A stretch of 64,000 nucleotides of DNA from Ascoidea rubescens DSM 1968 (GCF_001661345.1 NW_017962934.1:166509-230508); one strand, 5' to 3'. Positions 35,035 through 46,006 are shown, counted from the stretch's first letter. Notes: a model not told the origin generated them from the letters alone. Made by a program: numbers and translations.

Positions 35035-35170
35035 TCTGGATGCAGGTATTGGTAATACCATCGATGATGACTGAAAAGTTGGTACTGTCATTCTTGCGAA
35101 CGGTGGATCACTGATGAATGTTTTATATGCCCCCAACGACCCTCCTCAATGACAATCTCTGCTGCTTCAA
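35035..35170 (+). pseudogene. Ty1/copia protease / pre-integrase fragment (C10)
   Basis: The frame reads ALDAGIGNTIDDD, a stop, KVGTVILANGGSLMNVLYAP. It matches the strand-turn-strand after copia protease and the VLYAP segment that leads to pre-integrase. The first protease active-site residues upstream are not readable. Integrase follows about 270 bp later. Confidence 0.75.
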
Positions 35171-35439
35171 TTGATGGGAGCTTTTTTAATTCCATGATGT
35201 TTGCGAATATTTGAATATTCCATGGGCCGGTCAATAAGCGGCTTCAGGATTATAAGGATGTCCCTTGGACCTATTGCCTGGTGGGTTGAGGGGCGAAGGA
35301 CTTCATGAACCATAATGACATTCAAGTGGGACTATTGCAAAAGATAAAGCTAACATCTACATCATATCTGCTGTTTGGAGATCGAAATATGAGATTTCTC
35401 AAAGTGGGAAACTAAACAAAATTAGTAGCACGTCGTCCA

Positions 35440-35610
35440 AAGACCAGACCGTTATTGCTTATGGTGCTTTTCATGTTGATAATGTTGGGCGTTTGCCATT
35501 TGGGTTTTACGAAAGCCGTCGCTACTTTGTCACCAATGACGATGATTACTCGAAATCAGTTGATGTTGTTCCTATTCCAACTTGATTACTGGCTTTAAGC
35601 AAATTTCAAG
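35440..35610 (+). pseudogene. Ty1/copia integrase core (C10)
   Basis: The frame reads YGAFHVDNVGRLPFGFYESR, then RYFVTNDDDYSKSVDVVPIP and a stop. This is the integrase entry D..GP....G..YFVT..DDYSR...V..I, with the DDYS aspartates present. It is one of the best preserved integrase starts in the window. The second half (35.6-36.1 kb) is not readable with confidence. Confidence 0.85.
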
Positions 35611-36189
35611 ATTATTTTTAATTGAGTTATCAGTTTTTCGCAAAAGAAGAGAATTCTATCTGATTTGATAGTCTGTTAGCGTGCAAGCAGTCAAAAGAAA
35701 ATTGAGAAATTTAAAGAAATTTACATAAGATGTCAGTCACCTAGAATGGTGATGGAGATGGGGCCGCTGACATTTCTCAAACATCAAAAATGACAAAGGC
35801 CAGCACTAGGGTCGTAAAAATTAACGTTGCTGACAAGTTGAGGATTGATGTTCAGACGTGCAGCAGTTTTGAATAATTTGATTTCTACCAAACGTAGCGC
35901 TCTGCTCACTACTGCTTTTGAGCTGCTTCATGGAAGCGGAACAACTACCGCCAACATTGAATAGCTTGGATGAGCTCATAATTATATATTTTTCAAACTA
36001 ATCACCCAAACCACGTTCAGTGAATGAAGTGTTCTTTGTGTGGTGGTTATTTACGAAACAACAAGAAAGACCTGCCACGCGTTCTCCCTTCATAACAGCT
36101 ATGTCGTTCTCAGATCATTTGCTTGTGTCAAACGCAGCAATCTCTATTTTAAAGAAATATTTATTGGTGCTATTAATTGATCAGGTGCT

Positions 36190-36460
36190 TCGACAATTGA
36201 GGTTATCTTTCCTGCCCCCGCCTTAACAGAAACAAATTAGTCTACTAATAGCAATGAAAAGTGTATCACAACTGATTTGAATCAGCTCACTGATGAGTGG
36301 ATAACCGCGGTGAAAATGATTATTAAACTGATAGCAGCTGCGATGATGCATCCGAAGCCGGTGGGCAAGCGAATCATTTGATTTCGAAAGGCTCTTTTGC
36401 ATCCACAGATGACAGAGATCAAGTTCCTGATGCTAGCGCCGGTAATGAAATTGATATTAT
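36190..36460 (+). pseudogene. Ty1/copia RT N-terminal fragment (C10)
   Basis: The frame reads TDLNQLTDEWITAVKMIIKL, then MHPKPVGKRII, a stop and FRKALLHP. This is the RT entry W..A...E+..L......+V..P.GK..I..+WVF..K. It is in order between C10 integrase and RNase H. 36.5-37.5 kb should hold the remaining RT, but the YVDD site is not readable (the open stretch at 36810-37007 shows no motif). Confidence 0.65.
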
Positions 36461-37509
36461 CCATCATGCTAAAGGTTAAAGAGCTCGTCAAGCAGATCCT
36501 GAGGACTCTCACAATGTACCAAAATGATTCAAAATTGATTCCAGCGATTTCATAGAAGCCAAGTCTGTTCTGACCCGTTTGAGCGCTTCGTTGACTGCCG
36601 CATCTACAATTGGATCAAAACGTGCACATCAAATTTCATAAGTTGGTTGTCGCTCACAGCATCTGCCATTGCTCCACAGCAATATTTACCCGCTGTTTGA
36701 TCATCGTTCCGCAAACAGTCCTGTAAGATGTAGTTGGGGGTTGCCAAAGAAATCGGCGGCTACTTGACTTTCTTCTAATGGCAGACTGGCTGTTTAAAGT
36801 TACTCACTAATGGAAGGAATTTACCACACTGAATCAATTAGCTCTGTTTTGGGGAATAGAAGTGACTCAGTCTATGTTGCCCCTCTAGCATCAAACTCGT
36901 TGAAGGCCCTTAAAACAAATGAGATCACGGCTTCTGGTAATGGTGATAGCTACGCTGATATTTCCATAGCACCATCTGCTAGATGTGCAGATCATAGACA
37001 TCCTTAGAAGCAATGGATGTCTCACCTTCAATTGAAGGTGCGAACCAACCACTCTTTTTCTACTACAAAAACATAATAAACCCTCTCCAAATGTTTTGGT
37101 TTGATGCAGCTTGAAATAAAAATGGGCGCTCAGTTCCTTCGTAAAGCTTGACCACCGAACTCAAAGAATATCAGATGACCATCTAGATATTGCCGATGTA
37201 TTAAACGCAATGGTGAAAGCGGTCAAATGATCGTACTATCCTTTGTTCGAAATGAAAGTCCTTTGATTTACCCTAGGTGAAATCCATAGACTTAAGCATG
37301 TTGACAGTAGCAATGGAATTGCTGTCTACTTTGACCTAGGTCAAGATGATGCCTCGCCAGATTGATGCGGATGAGAGTCTGTCGAGGGTTACAGAAGTAA
37401 AGATTATCCTATAAATAGACCACTTGACACAGAAAGATGTGGGTCGGATGCCGACGAGTCATGACTTCATCTATCAACTAGAGGATGGTTCATTTTTGCT
37501 AAAACTAAT

Positions 37510-38105
37510 ATACCCCATCATATTGCTTTAGCTACTTGGTTCGTCAGTCGTTCGTTTGGAGCACCATGCATCTTCCTGCGAAGGTGTGCTGAAAGAGTGC
37601 TAAGAGATTTGAACTGACATCCATTAACTCCTCATAACAAAGGCCCGTCTTCAGTTGGGCTTGGTGAGCTATCTGAAAGTGAATGGGCTGCCGACATGGG
37701 TGATGAAAAAACGGTTGCTGCTTGTCATTTCTTTGCAAGTCGTAAAGGCGTACGATGGAAATGCACGAGCCAGAGAGCAGTAGCATCGCTGACCTTTGAC
37801 ACGGATTGCATTTCACTCGCCGAGCAGACAAAAGAGATTTGTTCTCAATGGTGCTCCTCAAAATCATTGGTACAAATGTTGAAAACCCAACACTATATTT
37901 TGAAGAAGCATTTTGTAACAGAAAGCATAACCATTTTCTCAATTGCGGAAATCCCAAGTAAGATATAGTTGGGTATCATCTGAATTGAAAGATGTGCCAA
38001 GTGGATTGCCCTCTGGCCAGATTTGATAGGAAATGTATTGTTGTGGCGTGCTGGCTAAGAGCCTTAGTGGACCTGTGTTGTCGAAACACTTAATGAACAG
38101 CTTCT
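37510..38105 (+). pseudogene. Ty1/copia RNase H (C10)
   Basis: From about 37515 the frame reads LATWFVSRSFGAPCIF and AERVLRDLN (SR..G.P......A.RVLRYL), then a stop. It continues SVGLGELSESEWAADMGDEK as the DSDWAGD site. Then, open for 90 codons (37696-37968), it runs through HFFASRKGVRWKCTSQRAVA and DTDCISLAEQTKEI (GY.FF..G..V.WKS..Q..VA.S...TEYI.LAEATKE). A final piece, GVLAKSLSGP near 38060, matches ADMLTKPL. This is the longest uninterrupted pol domain here. The overlapping 137-codon minus-strand stretch is its shadow. Confidence 0.9.
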
Positions 38106-38109
38106 ATAA

Positions 38110-38620
38110 TTCCACTATTGAGTGTTGTTTGTTTGTAATATACTTCATTTTGGCGTTATCTGCTTATTATCAGTTATTTGATTTTGTGCGGCTTTCAGTT
38201 TTGTATTGTTAAACATTTCGTTGACTGATCCTCATAATACAATTGTTCAACCACGACAATTTGTCTTAAAATTGCTATCAATTTCATGTGCAAATGGTTT
38301 AGGTTTGTAATATAAAGTTCTGGCGTATTCACTTTGTTTTTTAGTATTTTCATGTGTTATTTCTTTTATACTAGGGTCTGAGTTGATTTTATATAAGCGT
38401 CGACGGATGTATCTGAATTGTGAAACAATGAAATGGGTGTTAAAATCCAAACGACAAAGCAATCTGACGAACTGGCCCGGGACGTTTTACCGTGACGAAG
38501 CAATATAAGTTCCTTTCAATTTTGATAGAACTGAATAAAATGACTTGGCGGAGCAACCCACATGCCCGTGATTTAAAGAAGACCTACTTTGGTTCTCCCA
38601 AAGTTGTTTTTGTCCGGAAG
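38110..38620 (+). repeat. Probable 3' LTR of C10
   Basis: Directly after the end of C10 pol comes T-rich non-coding DNA that shares a segment with the block after C11. 38466-38508 (tgacgaactggcccgggacg onward) aligns at about three quarters identity with 44507-44550 (tgacgaaattgccgggtaac onward). Both sit at the same distance downstream of an RNase H end. LTRs carry promoter and poly-A signals. The exact TG...CA ends were not determined. Confidence 0.55.
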
Positions 38621-38705
38621 GCCTTGGTTGAGATTTGAACCCAATTCCTTGTGTTTGTGAACAAGTCTCTAAAAACTATCTATCTCACTCCCACCAGGCA
38701 ACTGT

Positions 38706-39365
38706 TTGGCCAACCGACTCGATTGTTTGCAGATTCACATAAATGTTCGATTTCAAAAGCCCAATCAAGTGAAGACTGGCTACCGATTTGAAGGGTCATG
38801 TAGGATTCTCGCAGATTTCTATATTTGGATTGTCCCGGTCTATGAATCGGCTGCTCCCGTGGCTTTCGGTGATCGAAGCCAGTTCTTGCTTATGAAGACT
38901 GGTGTTCCACTGTACGTTCTTTTTTCTCATATACTTCTTTACTCTAATATATCATCCCGCATTCGCTACATCACGGTCGTATGGCACTTCAGTACAGGTG
39001 CTTTTCCAGAACGCATATGGTGAACGTGATAATGAAACTGCAACTCTCAACGCCAGACCACTCCATTCCAATTATTTGTGAAACACATTTTGGCAAAACA
39101 AGCATTACAACAACGGTTTTGAGGAAATCTATCGCAATATTTAAAAGGACTATATTGATGATGAAACTGCTGAGGTTTACTATTTTCCTTTGGCTTCAAT
39201 TAATAGGTTGTTTGAATAGCCTGTTAATCAAATTACGGAGAAGAACATCAGCAGCTTTAGCAATGGAAAAGTTTTTGCCACTGCTCTTGCTGATGACGCA
39301 CTCACCTGCTAAATTTGCATCAAGACCGTGGGGTCTGTTGGAATGTCTTCAGAATGCCAGATAAT
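38706..39365 (+). pseudogene. Unidentified coding-like region
   Basis: A 105-codon frame at 38706-39023 reads like protein (VRFQKPNQVKTGYRFEGSCR, YESAAPVAFGDRSQ). From 38998 a second frame with three stops looks equally protein-like (VLFQNAYGERDNETATLNAR, KHYNNGFEEIYRNI, DDETAEVYYFPLASINRLFE). The switch may be a frameshift or a lost intron, since gt...ag pairs are available around 38912-38997. The composition differs from the copia pieces and no copia domain fits. It could be a captured or decayed host gene, or an unfamiliar part of C11. No family is recognised. Confidence 0.4.
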
Positions 39366-39379
39366 TGAGAATTAAAAAA

Positions 39380-40960
39380 AAACCCTTTCTGTGATTCTCG
39401 ACTGTTGAAACTGAATCCATTCCACTCATCAAACCGGTCAGCAAAATTTTGTTTCTTGTAGAGACTTGCAAATTGATTAGTCGAAATCTTGAAAAATCCA
39501 TTATAAACAGGGATATCAATTGATCTCCAAACCTGGGCGCTCAACCTACATAGCGCAGAACTTCAAAACTCATTGCGACCACGTTTCACTTTATGAGAGT
39601 TGTTCAATGTTCATGTTATTGATGCAAAAGTCAATACTAAAAGTATTCATGCTGATAGACTGCCGAAGTCACTTAGTCCTCCAATTTTCAAATATTTCAA
39701 TAACATTCTTTGTTAATTCAATTGTTGATATTATTGTTATTGATACTTACGACTTTTTACCTTTAAAAATTCATTGCTGGTTCTATAATTTTTTGCTAGT
39801 AACGCTACAGAGATGTTATACATTTTACACACTCACTGAGATGATGTTCTTTCTACCACAGTTACAAAGTTCAAGCATTGCTGGGGTTTCTTTTCATTTG
39901 CAAAATCTCTACTTTACTATTATCAAAAATTGCATTTCCATGTGATTTGTTTAATCCTCTTATCTCGTACTCGCTTGGTCCTGTTTATAGTTTTACTTTC
40001 TATAGGAGTCCATAAGTGAAGCATAAGCAATATTTTAGACAAAAGGGTGTTTGCGAAAATATAGACCGGCCGCTCAACGTTCGCGTCTCCTAAAACGAAA
40101 CCACTTTCCATCTCTCAATGCTTGAGAATCCATAAAGTCTTTCTTTGTGCAACGCAGAGTCCAGGATTTCAAGTTCACCCAATTTTCGTACCCGAGAACG
40201 GTACATTATTCAACGGCGTAATGACTACTAGAACCAACCTCACTGCGCCGGGCAGTAGATTCTTGGGGACACTGTATCGCTGTTGCACCTAGTAGCAGCT
40301 CGCCCAAACTCAACGCTTGGCAGCTGAGCCTCTACAGTGTTTGACTACATTAAGCCGATCTTTGGGGTCTTGTTACAATGGTAGAAGTGGCTGCGATGTG
40401 CACTCCACTGTCAAAATTGCGCCATCGGTGTGTTCACCTAGTCTGCTCCTGGGAGGCGGTAGGATCTAGCTGAATATCCCATACCTAGGGCTGGCAGTCA
40501 CTTCCAAGGTTTTAGAATCAAACTTGTTTAGTTGTGTAAAATCGTATACTTCTACCAAGAGGATATAAACCAAATTGCGAATCTTGGCAGGAAAAAGTTT
40601 TAGAAACGAATGGATGGGGCCAGTGTTATTTTAAGGACTTCGGTCTTTTCTCATAGCTGCGCAGGTTGGTGAGGTGGTTGAAGACTTAATGAAAGGAGGT
40701 ACTACTTCTGCGAATGTTGATTTGGACACAGGTACGGTTCCTTTCTGTCAAATTTGCCATACGTCAGTTACAGGCAGATTATGCTTTGCTGAATTAGATG
40801 TCGTGAACAACAATTGACTGTAAAGCCGTCAAGAATTACGTAACTAGACATTGGTTTAACTTTCTATAGATTCTGAGGTTCCAATTATTATGATCCGGTC
40901 ACTCATTTTTGCACGTGGCGTAGAATATTATCCAATAACACCGATTACGATATACATTTC
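39380..40960. other. LTR-like and leader interval upstream of C11 gag
   Basis: 39560-39960 is T-rich and low in complexity, which alone explains the 141-codon open stretch at 39520-39945. It could be the 5' LTR of C11. 40100-40520 is less AT-rich and non-coding. 40600-40950 should be the start of C11 gag, but no motif is readable. Confidence 0.35.
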
Positions 40961-40966
40961 AATCAA

Positions 40967-41251
40967 TTGTTTTGCAATATATATCAAAGGTCCGCGCAGG
41001 TGATCGAGCTGCCGCAAATTTCTGCGCTTCTTCTAATTCCTACACCTCCTACCCTCAAAGGGCTCTTACTCAACTTACAGCCCCTCCCAAAAGGGCATTT
41101 GCTGATGGCACCGATCTGGAACGTTATGTTGGTGATGATGCTTTTGAGCGGCGGCTGGTTAGAAAATGTTGTTTATGCTCTGCATGGAGCCAATTTAAAG
41201 CGAAACACAGCTGCCAAGTATAAAGAGGCCTGGTTTTCATTCAAACATTAA
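40967..41251 (+). pseudogene. Ty1/copia gag C-terminal region (C11)
   Basis: One frame reads DRAAANFCASSNSYTSYPQR, then ALTQLTAPPKRAFADGTDLE and RYVGDDAFERRL. The overlapping frame continues ENVVYALHGANLKRNTAAKY. I read this as the copia gag motif D.AA..L.SLP..Y...L..L followed by LE.V...L..EE.RR and A+..A. It is the clearest gag in the window and the reference for the weaker copies. No CCHC knuckle is seen after it. Two frames mean at least one shift. Confidence 0.7.
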
Positions 41252-41259
41252 TGAGCTTA

Positions 41260-41935
41260 CTTGATTCGTGCGTTACTGCTAAATGAAATGGTTCATCGAT
41301 TTATGAATGTCTGGAAGCGCCATCTCCATTTGAGTTCAGTACAACCAATTGAGAAAAACGTTAAGCAAACAATAGAGAAACTGCTACAAGTGATCTCGCC
41401 AATAACAATCTGATTTCAGCTACTGGTGAGTCAAGATGGAAGTATTGTATCAACAGAAGACGGATCACAACTATTGATTAGTCGGGTAGAAGAGGGGCGT
41501 CCGCAGCTTTTAGACATCTTCAAGTTGGTACTGCAGTGCTAATAACCGTTGATGCAGCTGATGAGAGTTCCAATTTCACACCATTATTGATGACTACTCA
41601 AGCCACTCTATTGTAGTTCCAAACAGTACGGAATAATTTGCTGATGCCTGCTTGGTATGATTTACTAAATCTGCTCAACGATTACTATATAGGACAGTTT
41701 ATTATACATAAGATGATAGCGAGTTCGCAATAAAACTGTTTAAAGGATTTTGCCACCCTGAAGGAATCAAATACCGAATGTCAGCATTTGATCAATAATA
41801 AAAATGTGGTCGCTGAAGGTTGGCGCAGAACAAACCCAACAAGAGCCATGAAATAATTAATGAAAGGGAATGCTTGTGAATAACTAAGGAATGAACTTCA
41901 GATGAGTCCAGTCCAAATGATTAGCTCGATTACTA
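41260..41935 (+). other. Protease and integrase start of C11, poorly readable
   Basis: Order places protease, pre-integrase and the integrase DDYS motif here. I read only scattered pieces without a decisive motif. Confidence 0.3.
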
Positions 41936-41940
41936 CCAAA

Positions 41941-42135
41941 CAAGGTGCTCGGCGGACGACTCCAATTCAGTAGTTTTTTAAAAGAAAATCAACTGCCGCC
42001 ATGTTCAAGGTTCGTGGATGCGCTTGAAATGCGACGACTTCCAGCCACATCGGGCAAGCAAGAATTGGTGATGGATTTGTCTCCGGTGTTATCGATGGAA
42101 CAACATTAGTAGAATGCCCGACAGAGTGCACATTC
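41941..42135 (+). pseudogene. Ty1/copia integrase C-terminal fragment (C11)
   Basis: The frame reads QGARRTTPIQ, a stop, FFKRKSTAAMFKVRGCA, a stop, NATTSSHIGQARIGDG. It matches the integrase tail ..RTP.E..F.+K.....+KVFGC...........+.G.+VG. It is followed by an acidic linker and RT in the same orientation. Confidence 0.65.
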
Positions 42136-42269
42136 ATCTTTAATGCCCTGTTCTTGTCGTTTCTGGCTGTTGCGTTGATGAAAACCCACTTTTTTGGAAA
42201 TCAATTGTTTGTTGCCATGAATCAAACAACTTGGTCTCCGGTTAAAGTCACACAAATGCAACTGTTATC

Positions 42270-42530
42270 ATGCTGGAAAATGTGTCCACTGCTGTCAATG
42301 AAAAAAATAACACTACTTCAATTGCTTCAGACGATACACCAAATAATATCTCCATTGAAGAAAATGAATATATGAACATCAACTCAGATGTCCAAGAGAA
42401 AGGTAGGGTCGATGACAATCAATTGCGCTCGAAGCAAACTGTTGCATTCACTAATAATAATTATATAGATGCTGATACTAGCAGTGGTTTTGAACTCAAT
42501 AAGAATACACTTGCGGCAATCAAATGAGTT
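42270..42530 (+). pseudogene. Integrase-RT linker of C11
   Basis: An 85-codon open stretch is rich in Asn, Asp, Ser and Glu (TTSIASDDTPNNISIEENEY) and includes a basic patch (QLRSKQTVAF) like the RRS.R...P piece before copia RT. Such linkers are poorly conserved, so the call rests on composition and position. It is followed directly by the RT lead-in. Confidence 0.55.
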
Positions 42531-42599
42531 TGTCAAGAGGATCATGATGAGATTGAAAATTTTCTTAAATTCTGCAAAAGAGATTTCTGAGATACAATT

Positions 42600-43420
42600 C
42601 AAGACCTATCTCCTCTGACATGCTTTGCTGCTGCATTTAATGCTGCAACTACCGCTGAGCTAGATCTTGCAGAGACAATCTCCAACGATGATTGTCAATC
42701 AGAGCTTCAGGCAATGATTAAGTACGACACTCACCTGCAAAAACATATTCTTTCTGGGAAATCATCAATTGGCTGTCGATAAATTTTGACGATCATCATA
42801 AATCCATGTGGTGATAGTCCTGAATTCATACTAGTTGCTCAAAAGCTTTTCAGCTTAACGAAATACATTATACCAATTAGTTTGGTCCTGCAATTCGGTA
42901 CTATTGGAACGAGTCATTCTTGCTGTTGCAGCAATAGAACGACTCATAGTTCATGAAATTGATGTGAAAACAGCATTTTCTCATCGTGATGTCGACGCTA
43001 AAATTTGCATCATACATATATCTGGCTTTGATATTACTCAGTATCATCTGAAAGGTTGTACGTAGCACAAATCATTCTTTGGACTTTACTAATTTGGGTT
43101 TCATTGCCACAAAAAAATTCATTAGGCTCTGCACTGTTTTGGGTTCCAAAGACTGTTAGCTAATCAAGGTGTGTTTTGTTTCACCAATACCATCAGCAAT
43201 ACAAGCTTCGACCATATGTGGATGACATTTAGTTTGCCGCATCATCTGATTTAATAGTCAAACTGATCAAATGTTATTTCATTTTGTTACTCAAAGTGAT
43301 GGATCATGTTGTCATTCTGGGTCGCTGAGTTAGAGGTGGTGTTGATTCGAGTAACGACGATATTTCAGTTTCTATGGACAAAGATTAGAATATAGTTACT
43401 CTACGGTTTGGAAAAACCAA
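42600..43420 (+). pseudogene. Ty1/copia reverse transcriptase (C11)
   Basis: At 42615-42760 the frame reads LTCFAAAFNAATTAELDLAE, in the lead-in to the W..A...E entry. At 42930-43020 it reads AAIERLIVHEIDVKTAFSHR and DVDAKICI, matching the helix before DVKTAFL.G.L.E.IY. At 43215-43226 the catalytic YVDD codons are intact, followed by I and a stop. Frames shift at least twice. RNase H follows 200-300 bp later. Confidence 0.85.
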
Positions 43421-43519
43421 GTCCAATTCGCTGGCTGCGTTGAGGAAGAGTCAGTCATAGGAAGTATTTTCGAAAGAAGTGGATTACAATTAACTGGTGA
43501 CGAATCATCAATCAAAAAA

Positions 43520-44120
43520 CCAATCGTTGGATGGTTGCTTCTTTCAGTAGATTGTTTATGGTGCAATATATTTTTTACCTTCCAGAGACTCAGTGAGTAT
43601 CTTGGTGCACCATGCAACATCGATTATTGTTGTGCTAAGGGGGTGTCAAGATATTTACGCTCAAACCGGTTAACTGATGATTACCAAGCTGCTTCATCAG
43701 TTGAGTTGGTTGGATAGTCTCAGATTGATTGCGCCGCAGAGACTGAAGATCGAAAGACAGTTGGAGGTCTCACGTACTTTAATATTCAGAATGCGGTTTC
43801 TTGAAACTCCAAGAGGTAGCCTTCTGCGGTCCAGCTGACTTGTGAAGCTGAATAGATTTCACTCAGTAAAGCAGTCAAAGTATCAAAGCTCCTATTGCCG
43901 CCGTCTAAATATATTCGTTTCACAGTTTTCACCCCAATTATCCACCGTGATTACAATCCTGCTGTTAACTTCCGTTTCAATTTCACCAAATGTTAGGCCT
44001 CTAAGCGTATCTCAATTTCGTATCACTTAATAACCGAGTCGTGCAACGACCCATATAGTATTGCAGAAGTTGATAGTAATTGTAACGTTGCAGATATGTT
44101 ATCAAGTGCGCTAAGCGCTC
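43520..44120 (+). pseudogene. Ty1/copia RNase H and pol end (C11)
   Basis: The frame reads QRLSEYLGAPCNIDYCCAKG, then VSRYLRSNR (the RVLRYL helix). It continues AAETEDRKTVGG where the family has DADWAGD..DRKS.GG, and SAVQLTCEAE, a stop, ISLSKAV (VALSTCEAEYI.L..A). It goes on HRDYNPAVNFR as DNQS.I and ends NCNVADMLSSALSA, the ADMLTKAL end of copia pol. It is nearly complete, broken by several stops, and followed by an LTR-like block. Confidence 0.9.
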
Positions 44121-44124
44121 CAGT

Positions 44125-44640
44125 GTGCAAAGTCTCTCTACAAATTGCATTGAATTTGTCTTGTGGTTCGCTTTGTCTTTTGCCGTATGCGCCGTTCGTT
44201 TTTCAGCGGATCATTATCACATTCTTAATTTCCTGTTGGTTATACTACGGTCTTGTTTTACGTTGCTTTTACTGACAAGTGGTTTACTATTTTTACGACG
44301 ATCACAATTTCACTAAATTAAGCGTTTTCTTTCAATTTACAACATTTTTTCGTTCGAATTAAAATGTAATGTCATTTGCGCTTCATTTGTTTAATTTTAG
44401 ATTTTTGTATCTTTTTCTTCCTTTTAGCTTTGGATATAATGCAATAGTCAAACTTCGGAGCATCATCAGTAGTTCAAAAAAATGAGTGTTCCTGAACAAA
44501 CTAAGTGACGAAATTGCCGGGTAACGTTCTTGAGGGACAACGCAATAGAGCAAGTCATGACTCGTTCCTTCAACGGTTAAAGGGTCCCAGTTAGTGCAAC
44601 GCATTTGACTGTATGTCAATGATAGGCAATCTTCTCACCC
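44125..44640 (+). repeat. Probable 3' LTR of C11
   Basis: This is T-rich non-coding DNA immediately after the pol end. 44507-44550 shares the tgacgaa..tg.ccggg motif with 38466-38508 after C10, and further on gtgcaacgcatttgactg (about 44596-44613) resembles gcaacccacatgcccgtg (about 38554-38571). The identical relative position in two elements supports an LTR or a conserved 3' region. Ends were not determined. Confidence 0.55.
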
Positions 44641-44649
44641 CACGATGAT

Positions 44650-45710
44650 TTGAGTTAGACGGGTGATGTTGCTATTCAATCGCTCTTCACTGCGCCCGTG
44701 AGGGAATCTGTGAAAACCATGTGATCTTGTCGCACAGGCTATCCGCTCGGCGAAAACCAACGGACGTTTGACGCTCTCTGGATTGTTCCACTACTTTAAC
44801 CCGGGTATCTCCTGTCTGAATACGTTCTAGCGAATCCAAGAAGAGATAATAATATTAAGAAATATATAAAAAGAAAAGACGTTGATGAGATGACCAGCGC
44901 CCTTAACGGAGTTCTCAGATAAATCACGGACCGTCGAAAAAGCAGAACGGTGACAGACACCGTGGGCAAATATGTGGATATCCGGAGTTCTCACAAAACT
45001 CCCCTTAACGCTGTATCCAGAGCTCAAACGATGCAGTCGATGTATCCAAGCATTTTCGAGAGCCTGCATACGACACTTCTCATTGGTCGAGCAGTTACAG
45101 GTGTGAGTAGAAATCATGGTGAGCCGGGTTCTGCTCACTGGGGCAGGGAAGAGGGATCCAATTTTAACGACCCCCATACAAACGAAAATCTATTGAGAGA
45201 GCAGAAATGAATAGTTTTGAAATACTGGCTTGTCGGTTGCACCGAAAAGGTTTTCCAATTTTTCAATCAATGAGCCACGAAGTCGTTCTTTGGTACTGCC
45301 GTCAAACACGTTCGGCGGCCTGGCCCTTCAGTTGTTTGCTTGAAAACGCCCATCTCCTTAAGCAAATGGTCACGCTATGATAATCGAGTGTTACATAAAT
45401 CCAATCACAAACCAAAGAAAATTGAATAGACGAATCAATGATTCGACAAATACATTTTTATAGCAAGCACTTCGTAAAATCAACAGAAGCGTCTTGTATT
45501 AAAACCGTAACCCACCAATACATACATTTATAAAGCATGAAGAAGTAACAATACTACCGCCAGTCAAACCAGAGTATATCAACAATGAAGCATAACTATA
45601 TCAAATCAAGCAAAGATAATATTCAGATAGAAATTCAGCAACGTCCACAACCAAAACCAAAGCTAACAACAATTGATTCGTTGATGGAATTTATTAAGAT
45701 ATTGGACGAA
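44650..45710. other. Interval between tail-to-tail fragments C11 and C12
   Basis: A minus-strand 116-codon stretch at 45177-44827 and plus-strand pieces have no motif I know. Two short repeats fall here. About 44871-44910 resembles 53711-53750 (agaaaagacgttgatgagat versus agaagaacgtagaggagttg). A 25-bp piece near 44943 recurs near 34780. Part of it may be the 3' LTR of C12. Confidence 0.35.
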
Positions 45711-45718
45711 CGCAGCCC

Positions 45719-46006
45719 TTATGATTTGGTCAAGCGATCAGCAACCTCACTTTTACTATTCAATCCTGGAAAAGTAAGAGCAACATTGCTCCACCTTTTC
45801 ATAAGCTCAAAACTCATCCAAATATGCTTGGTGGTTGCAAAATTGGAGAGATGGTTAGCCATCTTAATATCAGAATTGATATGACAATTAATATTTGGAT
45901 TAGCAACAGTGATACCGATATATTCAAAATTCTGCATTGGGACCACAGCGTTTTTGACTACTTGAGTGTGTGAAATGTATCTTGCTTCACTAGTCAGCAA
46001 GGGCAC
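45719..46006 (-). pseudogene. Ty1/copia RNase H C-terminal region (C12)
   Basis: This is a 95-codon open stretch. TSEARYISHTQVVKNAV matches ST.EAEY.A...A.KE. INSDIKMANHLSNFATTKHI matches DN..A......NP..H.RTKHI. It ends with LNSKSEVADRLTKS, the N.AD.LTK motif at the end of copia pol. It is well preserved. It reads away from C11, whose pol ends about 1.6 kb to the left in the opposite direction. Confidence 0.85.

Noticed and set aside
37544-37957. 137-codon minus-strand open frame, one of the longest in the window.
   Set aside because: It is the antisense shadow of the well-supported C10 RNase H on the plus strand.
38620-38710. A tRNA-like piece on the minus strand: a 5-bp T-arm with loop ttcaaat (38628-38644) and a preceding 5-bp hairpin resembling an anticodon arm.
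   Set aside because: The anticodon-like loop has 8 nt, the D arm is too long and unpaired, and the acceptor ends do not pair. At most it is a decayed tRNA-derived repeat.
39520-39945. 141-codon plus-strand open frame rich in Phe, Leu and Ile.
   Set aside because: The T-rich, low-complexity composition explains it. The position suggests an LTR rather than a gene.
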